Assembly (NCBI GenBank): GCA_934567355.1
Contig: CAKTJC010000001.1
Span: forward strand, 1-64,000
Source of the DNA: an uncultured Oscillospiraceae bacterium
GTDB lineage: Bacteria > Bacillota > Clostridia > Oscillospirales > Oscillospiraceae
DNA: 64,000 bases
Direction: 5' to 3'
The translations under genes and the position numbers were made by a program. Of the stretch, positions 7,743 through 17,318 are shown in pieces; the stretch's first letter is position 1, and every line of letters begins with the position of its first letter. The notes below the pieces were generated by a model. That model did not search any database, was not told the origin of the DNA, and was given only the letters and a program-made list of their open reading frames with translations.

Positions 7743-8462
7743 ATGAAAACAGATTGGATCGCCCTGAGACTTCTGGGGCAGTGGAGCATTGAGCTGGGGC
7801 TTGGCTCCGTGCTGCTGCGGCTGGCGCTGAGCCTGGTGTTCTCCGCCATCATCGGCTGCGAACGCTCCAGCAAGCGGCATTCTGCCGGTCTGCGCACCTT
7901 CATTCTGGTGAGCCTGGCAGGCACCGGTACCATGCTGATCGACGCATACCTGATGCAGCAATTTGGCGTCCCCGTCCCCCTGCTGTCGGCAGCGGCGGTC
8001 ATCGGCACCGCCACCATCAGCAGCAATTCCATCCTTTTCAGCTCCAAGAGCCAGATCAAGGGGCTGACCACCTCCGTCGGCCTGTGGTGCTGCGGGGTGC
8101 TGGGCATGTCCGTCGGCGCAGGGTTCTATACGCTGGCGCTGGTGCTGTTTATCAGCATGCTGGCATGCATGTCCGGGCTGCCCATGCTGGAAAAAATTCT
8201 GAAGGATCGCTCCAACCATTTTGAAGTCCACCTGGAGCTGAAAAACAAGGGCGACCTGCCGGACTTCGTCTCCACCGTCCGCGCCCTGGGCATCCGCATC
8301 GACGACATCGAATCGAACCCCGCCTACCTCAATTCCGGCATCAGTGTCTTTTCCGTTTCCTTCACCGTAGCCAGCAAGGAGCTCAAGCAGTACAAAAAGC
8401 ATGAGGACATCATCAACGCGCTGCGCTCGCTGGAATATGTGTATCACATTGAGGAGATGTGA
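7743..8462 (+). CDS. MgtC/SapB family membrane protein
   Basis: 239 residues. The N-terminal 140 residues contain four to five helices and the family signature: ALSLVFSAIIGCERSSKRHS, then AGLRTFILVSLAGTGTML and GLTTSVGLWCCGVLGMSVGAG. The C-terminal about 85 residues (EVHLELKNKGDLPDFVSTVR onward) form a soluble ACT-like domain as in longer MgtC proteins. Family members modulate magnesium or proton homeostasis rather than simply transporting Mg2+. Start ATG has GGAGG eight bases upstream and lies six bases after the antiporter stop, so translation is probably coupled. Confidence 0.85.
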   Translation: MKTDWIALRLLGQWSIELGLGSVLLRLALSLVFSAIIGCERSSKRHSAGLRTFILVSLAGTGTMLIDAYLMQQFGVPVPLLSAAAVIGTATISSNSILFSSKSQIKGLTTSVGLWCCGVLGMSVGAGFYTLALVLFISMLACMSGLPMLEKILKDRSNHFEVHLELKNKGDLPDFVSTVRALGIRIDDIESNPAYLNSGISVFSVSFTVASKELKQYKKHEDIINALRSLEYVYHIEEM

Positions 8463-8532
8463 GGGATCGGGGCGCACGCATCGCAGAAGCACCGGGCGGC
8501 CGGTGCGTGAAAGGTACTGACAATTGCATAAA

Positions 8533-8576
8533 AAGGCATGCACCCTTCTTTCGGAAAGGTGCATGCCTTATTTTTT
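8533..8576 (+). terminator. Terminator of the antiporter/MgtC operon
   Basis: AAGGCATGCACC (8533-8544) pairs perfectly with GGTGCATGCCTT (8558-8569), followed by ATTTTTT. The T tract touches the left end of the second palindromic element. Confidence 0.9.
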
Positions 8577-8742
8577 AGGGAAACTCCGAATAAATCGTCT
8601 TCGGCTGGGCGGCGAATCTTTTGCCCCATCCGTGCAGTTCTGAAAGTGGGAAATACACGAAGTATTCCTCCACTTTCAGAACTTTCGGCTGAGGCAAAAT
8701 CTTCTGCCGCCAGCTCTCGCCGATTTAATCAGAGCTTCCTTA
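8575..8742 (-). repeat. Structured 168-bp palindromic element, copy B
   Basis: Inverted relative to copy A (5908-6075) and of the same length. Read on the minus strand it starts GGAAGCTCTGATTAAATCGG and ends ATTTATTCGGAGTTTCCCTA. The central stem is AGTTCTGAAAG/CTTTCAGAACT, whereas copy A has GGTATCGAAAA/TTTTCGATACC at the same place; the core TGGAGGAATAC...GTATTTCCC is unchanged. TTA flanks both sides in direct orientation; the right-hand TTA forms the TelA stop codon. Confidence 0.85.
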
Positions 8743-9885
8743 GCTCCCGCTGCGGATCTGCAAAAGCTTGGTTTTCAGATCGGACTCCATTTTTGCCATT
8801 TCTGCTTCGGCGGCCATGCGCTGGGTGCGGCCGTCCTGCTGGATCTTCATGACGTCGTCCAGGGTCTGGATGAGCTCGGCATTGGTCTTTTTCAGCGTTT
8901 CAATGTCCACGATGCCCCGCTCGGCTTCCTTGGCTGTTTCGACGGAGGCAGTGTGCAGGCGCTTGGCGTTGGCCTGGAGCAAGGCGTTCGTCACGTCGTT
9001 CACCTGGCGCTGTGCGGCAGCGGCCTCGCTGGCGTGGGCAATGCCCAGGGTGATGACCATCTGGTTTTTCCACAGGGGGATGGTATTTACCAGGGTGGTC
9101 TGGATCTTCTCCACCATTACGTTGTCGTTGTTCTGGATCATGCGGATCTGGGGTGCAGTCTGCATGGAGATGGCGCGGGTCAGCTCCAGATCGTAGATCT
9201 TCTTTTCAAACCGAAGGCACTTGTCTGCCAGGTCCTTGGCAGCCTGCACATCCTCGGCAAGGCCGGTGCGCTGAGCAGCGGCCTCCAGCTCGGCGAGCTT
9301 CCCGGCACGCACTTCCTCCAGCTTCTGCTTGCCCGCCATGATATACATGGTCAGCTCCTTGAAATAAGCCAGATTCTGGTCATACATCTGGTCGAGCATG
9401 GCGGAATCCTTCATCAGGCGGATCTGGTGCTGCTGCAGCGCATCGCTGATTTTCTCCACGTTGACCTCCGCCTTGTCATACTTGGCCTTCATCATTTCCA
9501 GCTTATTGGCCTGCTTTTTGAAGAAGCCCAAAAAGCCCTTCTCTTCCTCGGTATCGAAGCCCTTCAGCTCCCCCACCACGCTGACGATCAGGTCGCCCAC
9601 CTCGCCCAGATCCTGCGCCTTGACGTTGGCGAGGGCGGCGTCGGAGAAATCAGCCATTTTCTTCTGCGTGCCTGCGCCGTACTGCAAGATCTGGGTGGTG
9701 TTCTCCACGTCGATTTTGGCGGCGAATTCCGTCACGATCTGCTGCTCCTCCGGCGTGAGCACGGGCTCGGGCACCTTCGGCGTTTCGGGGGCAGCCTGGG
9801 GAGCGATCTCGGCTTCGGGCTTGGTATCCAGCTCCGGCTCCAGCGTCAGGCTGGGCGCGGCGACCTTGGTCATATCATTTTCCAT
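8740..9885 (-). CDS. telA: TelA-like toxic anion resistance protein
   Basis: 381 residues, soluble, largely alpha-helical and coiled-coil, with an acidic Pro/Glu-rich N-terminal 45 residues. The middle section (LGFFKKQANKLEMMKAKYDK and LDQMYDQNLAYFKELTMYIM) and VNTIPLWKNQMVITLG match the TelA/KlaA family linked to tellurite or toxic anion resistance and cell-envelope stress. Start ATG at 9885 has AGGAG nine bases upstream. It lies 15 bases after the xpaC-like gene, the usual partner in Firmicutes, forming a two-gene operon. The stop codon TAA coincides with the edge of a palindromic element, so the last residues may have been altered by insertion. Confidence 0.9.
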   Translation of the reverse strand: MENDMTKVAAPSLTLEPELDTKPEAEIAPQAAPETPKVPEPVLTPEEQQIVTEFAAKIDVENTTQILQYGAGTQKKMADFSDAALANVKAQDLGEVGDLIVSVVGELKGFDTEEEKGFLGFFKKQANKLEMMKAKYDKAEVNVEKISDALQQHQIRLMKDSAMLDQMYDQNLAYFKELTMYIMAGKQKLEEVRAGKLAELEAAAQRTGLAEDVQAAKDLADKCLRFEKKIYDLELTRAISMQTAPQIRMIQNNDNVMVEKIQTTLVNTIPLWKNQMVITLGIAHASEAAAAQRQVNDVTNALLQANAKRLHTASVETAKEAERGIVDIETLKKTNAELIQTLDDVMKIQQDGRTQRMAAEAEMAKMESDLKTKLLQIRSGS

Positions 9886-9900
9886 AAAAATATTCTCCTC

Positions 9901-11250
9901 TTATGATTCTTCGTTTTCTGCTTTGGCAGCTTTATTGGCTTCCTGCTTTCTGCGCAGACGGGTCAGCTCGTCATCGGTCAGCCCCTCCTGGGCGAGCAGG
10001 GTATTCAAAACGGAAATATCACTGGAAACATCCAGGGCAGTTGTCTTGAAAATGGAATCGAGCAGCTTTTCAAAGGCGGCGTTCAGGGTATCCAGCGTCT
10101 GCTCGATCTCCCACTTGGAATTCTGAATATTCTCTCCCTGGACGGGCTGGGCGTCCATGTCCGCATAGGCCTTCAGCAGCTTGACGGTCATGGGCAGGTA
10201 ATAGTCCATCAGCTTTTTCAGCTCCGGCACGACCTCGGGATGATCCTCCGCCCGGTCGAAGATCTTGCGCACCAGAGTCTCCATGCGGTCGATCTTATCC
10301 GAAACCTCCTGACCGGGGATGGCGTCGTTGCAGGCGCGGATCTCTCGGATGAAGGCATTGCCGCGGTCGAGCACCTCCTGCAGCTCGGCAGAGCGCTTCT
10401 GCTCGTCCGCCGCGTCCTGGCGCTTCTTCGTCTCCACGACCTCCTGCTGGTGCTGCACAGCCTGCTTCTGGCGCGCCTCCAGATAATGCGTATAGGATTC
10501 GTCGCTGGTGATCAGGCTGGTTTCGTCCTCGTCCAGGTGCCCCTCCAGGAACATACCGTCATCGATCATGCTCTTGAGCTCCTTGCGGACGAATTTGGGC
10601 GATCTGCCCACCTTCCGCGCCAGCTGATTGAGCTCGCACTGGGTCTTGCTGCCCAAAACGCGCAGATATTTTTCAAACCGCCCCACCCGCTTGATGGAGC
10701 CGATGCCGTTTGCAAGCAGCCACACGCCGCCGCCCAGCACAGCCAGCGACAGCCCGCCCAGCACGGAAAGTGTCCCGCCCAGGCTGGTGACCAGGGCAAC
10801 CACACCGCTGCTGATGACGCCCCCGGCGCCGAACAGCGTCATGATGCCGCCGCCCACGGTTTTGACAATGCCCCCCGCCAGCTTCCCGGTGGGATTCTGG
10901 TAGAGCGCAGGCAGCTGGGCATCCCTCTGCGCGCGGGACGCGCGGGTAGATCCCAGGGTGCTGCTGTAGATGTTCACATTGGGCTGCTCGGCGCCGCGGT
11001 TCCAGCCCCGGGAGCCGGGCACATACAGAGGCTGATCGGTGCGCTCATCCACAACCTTCCGCCGGGCGGCACTCTTCCTCGTGGCGCTGCCCACAGCGCG
11101 GCGAACGGCATCGGAGCCGGTATCCACCGCGGAATTCACAGCCTTGCGGATGGTTTCATCCAAATTTTTAAAATCCTTGGAGTTGACGGCACGGTCAATG
11201 ATTGCCTCGATGGCATCCCCCAAATCATCCAGACCGCTGTTGTAGGACAT
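9901..11250 (-). CDS. xpaC: XpaC-like 5-bromo-4-chloroindolyl phosphate hydrolysis family protein
   Basis: 449 residues. The N-terminal 130 residues are polar and basic. A hydrophobic segment follows (about 135-185: GGIMTLFGAGGVISSGVVAL and LSVLGGLSLAVLGGGVWLLA), suggesting two membrane helices, then a helical domain FEKYLRVLGSKTQCELNQLA and MDYYLPMTVKLLKAY, typical of the XpaC family. The gene is named after a Bacillus locus affecting X-phos hydrolysis; the true biochemical role is not established. Start ATG at 11250 has GGGGGAGGG upstream. It heads an operon with telA. Confidence 0.85.
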   Translation of the reverse strand: MSYNSGLDDLGDAIEAIIDRAVNSKDFKNLDETIRKAVNSAVDTGSDAVRRAVGSATRKSAARRKVVDERTDQPLYVPGSRGWNRGAEQPNVNIYSSTLGSTRASRAQRDAQLPALYQNPTGKLAGGIVKTVGGGIMTLFGAGGVISSGVVALVTSLGGTLSVLGGLSLAVLGGGVWLLANGIGSIKRVGRFEKYLRVLGSKTQCELNQLARKVGRSPKFVRKELKSMIDDGMFLEGHLDEDETSLITSDESYTHYLEARQKQAVQHQQEVVETKKRQDAADEQKRSAELQEVLDRGNAFIREIRACNDAIPGQEVSDKIDRMETLVRKIFDRAEDHPEVVPELKKLMDYYLPMTVKLLKAYADMDAQPVQGENIQNSKWEIEQTLDTLNAAFEKLLDSIFKTTALDVSSDISVLNTLLAQEGLTDDELTRLRRKQEANKAAKAENEES

Positions 11251-11285
11251 AGAAACCCTCCCCCTAGAATCAATACTGACTTGTT

Positions 11286-11314
11286 ATTATAACGCCGTTT
11301 TAGGAAAAATACAA
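11286..11314 (-). promoter_or_regulatory. Promoter of the xpaC-telA operon
   Basis: On the minus strand TTGTAT (11314-11309), 17-bp spacer, TATAAT (11291-11286), about 35 bases before the xpaC start codon. Confidence 0.7.
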
Positions 11315-11333
11315 GATAAAATACAAAAGAATC

Positions 11334-12575
11334 TCAATCGTCCCCGGCCAGAAAATCCAGAATTCGCTTTGTCTGACTCTTCGCATTTTTTTCTTTCAGG
11401 ACAAACCGGCGGGCCTCTTCACCCATTTCCTTCCGCTTCACTAGAGGCAGTGCAAGAAGTCCGGTAAGTACTTCTGCCATTGCCCTGGGGGCGTTATCCG
11501 GGACATAGTGAATGTAATCATCGTATTCATCTGGAATCCCGTCCAGCTTATAGGCCACCACCGGCACCCCGGAGGCCAGATATTCCATGGTTTTGGAGGG
11601 GAAACTATATTGGGTAAATTCCTCGTTGTTCTGCCGGGGATTTACTAGGACTGCTGCCCGGCGTTGAAGTGCCAGGGCCTGGGAGCGATCTACCCTGCCC
11701 AGATAGAGAATGCGGCGGTCGGCAGATTTCAGAATTGTCTTCTCCGCTTCTCCAAAGCCACAAATTACCAGCCGCAGCTCCGGGTCGGTCATCTGAGAAA
11801 AGGCCTCCAGCAGCGTGCCGATACCAAATTCATAATTCAGCGTGCCCGTATACAGCACATACGCCCGATGCTCTAATTCCGGCGGAATCGGCCGCTCCTG
11901 CATAGCATCTGTTTCCGGTGCAATGCCCTCCATAACCATATAGGGGACGGAAATATGCAGTTTCTTCGCCATCTGCCCGGTCAAAAGGACAAACCGGTCA
12001 ATAAACCGATACATTTTTTCAGCTCTTCGCGCCTGATAATCGTTATAGATTTTATGCAGTCCGTGCAGCGACCTGGCGCAGGAGAACTCCGGCAAATCTG
12101 CAACGACACAGCAGGTTCGTACCTCCGGGGCAACAGTCTTCATATATTGGGCCATCGCAAGAAACAGCGGCTCTGCGGAATACAGCAGCAGAACCTTTTT
12201 GCGTCCGCCTCCATCCCTCGCCCAGGCCCTGAGTACCCGGCGGAAGGGGCGTTCGTTGGCAAATTGCTTCACTATGGTCAAATTGGTACAGCCGACGATT
12301 ATGTCATCCGACCGGTAACTCTGGGAGTGTTGGAAAACATAGGGCTTTATTCTCGCCTCGGCGTAGCCTCTGGGATAGCTGTCCACCGGCAGATAAGTGA
12401 CGATTTTGATGGTGCCGCAGTGGTTTTCGTCCAGCCCGTCAATCAGATTCCATTGCAGCGCATTGGCCGCATCCTGCATGCCGGACCTCATTTTGCTCTT
12501 GATATTCTGTTCAATGTCTCTGGGAAACAGCATCCCCAGAAACAAGATGTCCAGATCCGTCGTTTGTTCCTGCAT
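11334..12575 (-). CDS. Glycosyltransferase, GT4-like (GT-B fold)
   Basis: 413 residues, cytosolic or membrane-associated. The C-terminal half has LYTGTLNYEFGIGTLLEAF, LRLVICGFGEAEKTI and SFPSKTMEYLASGVPVVAYK, which are the donor-binding strands and the E-x-x-x-G-x-P loop of GT4-type retaining glycosyltransferases. Translation is taken to start at 12575, where the ATG overlaps the stop of the upstream glycosyltransferase as TAATG; the longer frame to 12722 lies inside that gene. It is the last gene of a leftward glycan biosynthesis cluster. Donor and acceptor sugars cannot be told. Confidence 0.85.
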   Translation of the reverse strand: MQEQTTDLDILFLGMLFPRDIEQNIKSKMRSGMQDAANALQWNLIDGLDENHCGTIKIVTYLPVDSYPRGYAEARIKPYVFQHSQSYRSDDIIVGCTNLTIVKQFANERPFRRVLRAWARDGGGRKKVLLLYSAEPLFLAMAQYMKTVAPEVRTCCVVADLPEFSCARSLHGLHKIYNDYQARRAEKMYRFIDRFVLLTGQMAKKLHISVPYMVMEGIAPETDAMQERPIPPELEHRAYVLYTGTLNYEFGIGTLLEAFSQMTDPELRLVICGFGEAEKTILKSADRRILYLGRVDRSQALALQRRAAVLVNPRQNNEEFTQYSFPSKTMEYLASGVPVVAYKLDGIPDEYDDYIHYVPDNAPRAMAEVLTGLLALPLVKRKEMGEEARRFVLKEKNAKSQTKRILDFLAGDD

Positions 12576-13399
12576 TATTGGTCTGCTCCATATTTTTTGC
12601 AAAAATCCTGATAAGAAAGCAGCTCCCGATATCCCTGCTTTCCCCTCTTCACCCATTTCAGCCGGGTCCGCTGAGGCAGAGAGCCGTCCTTCACATGGCG
12701 CAGAAGGTAATACCACTTCCACAGCCAGAATGCGCGCCTGTGGGCGGCGTAAGCATAAACGCCCTTCCCATAGAAAAAGCGTTCGTCAAACCCACTGAAC
12801 CAAGTGGAGGTTTCATAGGACACGGAGCCGATAACCTTCTTTGAGACATAAAAGGTCAACCCCGCACGCTTTGCATCCAGAAACCACTTGCTGTCCTCTC
12901 CGCAGGGGAAGATGCAGCCGCCGCCATACAGCGTAGAGAACCACAGATTCGCTTTCAACTGAGCAGACCGCCGAAAGGCAATCTGGAAGGCTGACCAGGG
13001 CATCCGAAAAAGCCCGCGGCATTTTTTTGTCCTTGGATAATTTTTCTGCATTCTCACCGGGTCAGTCTCGTCATAGTTAAAGACAAAAATATCCGCATCC
13101 GGATGGGTCTCAAATTCCTCCACAACCATTTGCTCCATGTCGTCCCGGTAGGTCACATCGTCATCGGCCAGCAGGCAAATATCCGCTGACGCATACAGCA
13201 GCGTCAGGTTCCGGTTGACGCCTACCCCTCTGGTGGCTGTGGAAATCATCCTCGCTCTGTGGCCCTCAAATTCCAGTTCCTCAAAGGCAGTATGGTCGCA
13301 CTGGTTTGCAAATACCACATCCGAATGAATATTCATTGTCTTCAGCTTGGAGAAATCCTTCTGGTGCATCGTCACGCACAACACTTCAAATGATGGCAT
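12575..13399 (-). CDS. Glycosyltransferase family 2-like protein
   Basis: 274 residues. LLYASADICLLADDDVTYRD contains the D-x-D-like metal and nucleotide-sugar site of GT-A inverting transferases. LYGGGCIFPCGEDSKWFLDA is the acceptor-side ED motif. A basic aromatic C-terminus (FWLWKWYYLLRH) may touch the membrane. Start ATG at 13399 has CGGAGGGAG upstream. The stop overlaps the start of the next gene. Part of the 11.3-17.1 kb cluster for a cell-surface polysaccharide or glycan. Confidence 0.8.
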   Translation of the reverse strand: MPSFEVLCVTMHQKDFSKLKTMNIHSDVVFANQCDHTAFEELEFEGHRARMISTATRGVGVNRNLTLLYASADICLLADDDVTYRDDMEQMVVEEFETHPDADIFVFNYDETDPVRMQKNYPRTKKCRGLFRMPWSAFQIAFRRSAQLKANLWFSTLYGGGCIFPCGEDSKWFLDAKRAGLTFYVSKKVIGSVSYETSTWFSGFDERFFYGKGVYAYAAHRRAFWLWKWYYLLRHVKDGSLPQRTRLKWVKRGKQGYRELLSYQDFCKKYGADQ

Positions 13400-13420
13400 C
13401 TTTCTCTCCCTCCGTATGTT

Positions 13421-14254
13421 TCAGGAACGGGCCAGCTTCCGGAACAGAAGCCCTCTCAGCCTGTTTGGCATCAGCACCTGCAGTGCCAGGCGTTGGGCGA
13501 CATTGATTCCGTATCGTCCGGGGCTAATCATGTTTTTTTTCAGCATCAAGCGCTGCAGCTTTGCCTCGCTCTCGAAATATTTCCAGCCACCCCGGCGGCT
13601 GTACATCTCTTTTCCCACCCGGACGTTCACCAGAACATCCGGCACGTTGGCAAATTTCTTCCCCGCCAGCGCCATGCGAATCCAAAGATAGTAATCCTCA
13701 TCGCAATACCAATCCAAATACCCGCCTGCCTGCTCCACCGCACGCTTCCGGAACATGACGGCAACCTGATTCATAGGGCAGCGGCGCTTCATATATTCCT
13801 TGATTTCCCCATCGCTCTGGGGGACGATTCTCTTTCCTACCGTTTTTTCCGGCGTGTCAACGAACTCTTGAATTATCCCGCTGACAATATCCAGCTCCGG
13901 GTCAGCCGCAAAGCAGGCCAACTGCTTTTGAAACCGATCTGGTACCGACAGGTCATCCGCATCCATCAAGGCAATCAGCTCATGGGTGCAATGCTCAAAA
14001 CTGACTCGGCGGGCTTCCCCATGTCCCATATTCCGCTCCAGATAAATCACCTGAAAAGGAATCATCGTCATCTTTTTCCTGTATTTTTCAATAACCGTCT
14101 GAATGCACTCTGGGATTGGTCCATCCACCGTCAGCACGATTTCATTAGGGGGAACAGTCTGCTGAACAATGCTCTCCACCGCCATATCAAAAAACGCTGG
14201 GTCATCTTTGCCGTATACGCACATAGACACGGAGAAAGGAGGATACTGCTTCAT
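13421..14254 (-). CDS. Glycosyltransferase family 2
   Basis: 277 residues with the canonical GT2 start FSVSMCVYGKDDPAFFDMAV, the SIVQQTVPPNEIVLTVDGP strand, and LIALMDADDLSVPDRFQKQL carrying the DAD (DxD) nucleotide-sugar/metal motif. CPMNQVAVMFRKRAVEQAGG is the usual acceptor loop. The ATG at 14254 has AAGGAG upstream and overlaps the stop of the preceding gene (ATGA). The extension to 14371 lies within that gene and is rejected. Probably adds a sugar to the lipid-linked glycan begun by the priming transferase in this cluster. Confidence 0.9.
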   Translation of the reverse strand: MKQYPPFSVSMCVYGKDDPAFFDMAVESIVQQTVPPNEIVLTVDGPIPECIQTVIEKYRKKMTMIPFQVIYLERNMGHGEARRVSFEHCTHELIALMDADDLSVPDRFQKQLACFAADPELDIVSGIIQEFVDTPEKTVGKRIVPQSDGEIKEYMKRRCPMNQVAVMFRKRAVEQAGGYLDWYCDEDYYLWIRMALAGKKFANVPDVLVNVRVGKEMYSRRGGWKYFESEAKLQRLMLKKNMISPGRYGINVAQRLALQVLMPNRLRGLLFRKLARS

Positions 14255-15090
14255 TTCTGGCTCCTTACAATTTCTTCCATTTTCAGCACCGCGTTCAGCT
14301 GATGCACAATACCGATTCCATCCAATCTTCCCAAAGCCCGCCGGAATGGGTAGGCAATCCGGACTGCCCAACGAATTTTAGGATTGTACGCCACATGAAG
14401 GACACAATAAGCCTTCCGAAATTCAAAATATTTTTCCAGATAATTCTGAAATTTCGTCTCATGGCTGATACTTCTGGCGCCATCACAAAGGATACCTCCG
14501 CATTCCAGGAAGGTCCTGTTTTGCTCCAAGATTTCCGCTACAATGGCAGCATTAACCGCGTATTTTTCAAACTCCGGCTTGGTTTCCAGCACCATGAAGC
14601 TCAGAAAATCCGGCGCAGCAAACTTCAGCAGTCCATACCCCGTCAGTTCCCCCGTCTCCCGGAAGAAGGCTCCGTAAACCAGGCAATCGTCCCACCCCGT
14701 CAGCTCCTGCACAAACCGGTCATGATCGACTGCTGGGCGGTATTTGGCAGGATAAGCAGAATAGGCCGCCACCCGTACCCGATATAATTCCTCCGGATAA
14801 TCTCTTGGGGCGATGGGGCGTATCTCAAAATTTTTTAGGCCCTTGTTGATCTCGTACCGGCGTTTTGCCTTCAGTGCGTCCATATTCAACGGCGCATCTT
14901 TGACTACATACCACCAGCCTGTCTCGTGTCCGCAGTCAAACTCACTTGTCCACCGGGCAAGCAGCACAACACCCTCCTGGGAACTGCTCCAAAATCTCTT
15001 CCGATCCATCGCTCCGGTATCTGCCGGAACAGTGGGCGGGCCGGTCGGGATCAGGGCATGATGGTAGTATTGCCAACCATTTATACTCAC
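14251..15090 (-). CDS. GNAT/FemAB-like protein of the glycan cluster
   Basis: 279 residues, no membrane segment. WWYVVKDAPLNMDALKAKRR followed by YEINKGLKNFEI resembles the peptidoglycan-bridge (FemAB/FemX) and GNAT-related superfamily, in which a tandem acetyltransferase fold transfers an acyl or aminoacyl group. ELTGYGLLKFAAPDFLSFMV would be the central strands of the second fold. The catalytic family is not certain. It sits between the priming sugar transferase and a GT2, overlapping both by four bases (ATGA), so it is translationally coupled and probably modifies the nascent sugar or glycan. Confidence 0.6.
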   Translation of the reverse strand: MSINGWQYYHHALIPTGPPTVPADTGAMDRKRFWSSSQEGVVLLARWTSEFDCGHETGWWYVVKDAPLNMDALKAKRRYEINKGLKNFEIRPIAPRDYPEELYRVRVAAYSAYPAKYRPAVDHDRFVQELTGWDDCLVYGAFFRETGELTGYGLLKFAAPDFLSFMVLETKPEFEKYAVNAAIVAEILEQNRTFLECGGILCDGARSISHETKFQNYLEKYFEFRKAYCVLHVAYNPKIRWAVRIAYPFRRALGRLDGIGIVHQLNAVLKMEEIVRSQK

Positions 15091-15803
15091 GTCTGCCTCC
15101 TCAGAAGCTCTTTGGCTTGAGCCTGCTTGCTGTCGTATTCCTCCTGGGATACTCGTCCGCTTTTAAGCAGATAATCTCCCAGATCGTCTGTGATCTCCAC
15201 CTCATCCAGGTCGCTGCCTTCCATTCCCTTATGCCGGAAGAATACCTGGCGGACGGTATCCCATACGATTTTCACATCCCCTCGGAAGGTGATATGCCGG
15301 ATGTACTCCAGATCCGTCTCCAGCTTTCCGTCCCAGCTCAGGGCATTTCTGCCCCGGGTCTGCGCCAGGCCGGAAAGGCCGGGGCGGACGCAATGGCGCT
15401 GCCGCTGCTGCGGCGTCATAAATACCATGTCGCGCACCAGCTGGGGGCGAGGGCCGATGATGCTCATGTCGCCCCGAAGGATGTTGAAGACCTCGGGCAG
15501 CTCGTCCATGGAGGTCTTTCGCAGCGCCCGTCCGAATTTTGTCAGGCGAACCTCATCAGGCAGAAGCTCCCCTCTCTCGTCCCGCGCATCGGTCATGGAG
15601 CGGAATTTGCAGAGGTAGAAAATTCTTTCGTTCCGTCCGGGACGGGGCTGCCGAAAAAGCACCGGGCTTCCCAGCTTGATGCGTACCAGGACGGCGATGA
15701 TAATATACAGCCACCAGAACACGATGATTGCGGTGAGGGCACAAACGATGTCCAAAAGCCGCTTGACATACTTTTCATAAAAGGATGGTTTACGGGTCGT
15801 CAT
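15087..15803 (-). CDS. Polyprenyl-phosphate priming sugar transferase
   Basis: 238 residues. A short membrane segment near the N-terminus (LLDIVCALTAIIVFWWLYII) is followed by the PglC/WcaJ catalytic domain: SPVLFRQPRPGRNERIFYLC, KFRSMTD, LRKTSMDELPEVFNIL with the catalytic D-E pair, and MSIIGPRPQL. Such enzymes move a sugar-phosphate from UDP-sugar to undecaprenyl phosphate, the first membrane step. The ATG at 15803 is preferred (GTGAGGAT upstream); a GTG at 15815 overlapping the preceding stop is possible. Downstream of an aminotransferase, so the first sugar may be an amino-dideoxy sugar such as bacillosamine-type; this is inference. Confidence 0.9.
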   Translation of the reverse strand: MTTRKPSFYEKYVKRLLDIVCALTAIIVFWWLYIIIAVLVRIKLGSPVLFRQPRPGRNERIFYLCKFRSMTDARDERGELLPDEVRLTKFGRALRKTSMDELPEVFNILRGDMSIIGPRPQLVRDMVFMTPQQRQRHCVRPGLSGLAQTRGRNALSWDGKLETDLEYIRHITFRGDVKIVWDTVRQVFFRHKGMEGSDLDEVEITDDLGDYLLKSGRVSQEEYDSKQAQAKELLRRQT

Positions 15804-15811
15804 GCATATCC

Positions 15812-17095
<1,284 letters not shown>

Positions 17096-17145
17096 ATGCC
17101 TTGCCTTCCTCTGATAAAGATGCTGAAAGGATTCAATACTCGTCT

Positions 17146-17174
17146 ATTATACCTAAAACATGTTCACATTGCAA
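17146..17174 (-). promoter_or_regulatory. Promoter of the glycan cluster
   Basis: Minus-strand TTGCAA (17174-17169), 17-bp spacer, TATAAT (17151-17146), about 50 bases before the aminotransferase start. Confidence 0.7.
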
Positions 17175-17245
17175 TTGCTAAAACGCATACGGAGAAAAAA
17201 CTTCCGGAAATGTCGGGTGGTTTCGTGGAAAGCTTACGAAATATG

Positions 17246-17273
17246 TTGCGTTTTTGGAAATCTCGTGTATAAT
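17246..17273 (+). promoter_or_regulatory. Promoter of the LCP gene
   Basis: TTGCGT at 17246-17251, 16-bp spacer, TATAAT at 17268-17273, divergent from the glycan-cluster promoter within the same 220-bp gap. Confidence 0.65.
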
Positions 17274-17318
17274 AGAGGGAAACAACTGATACTGTAGACT
17301 ACCAAAGGAGATAACCAA

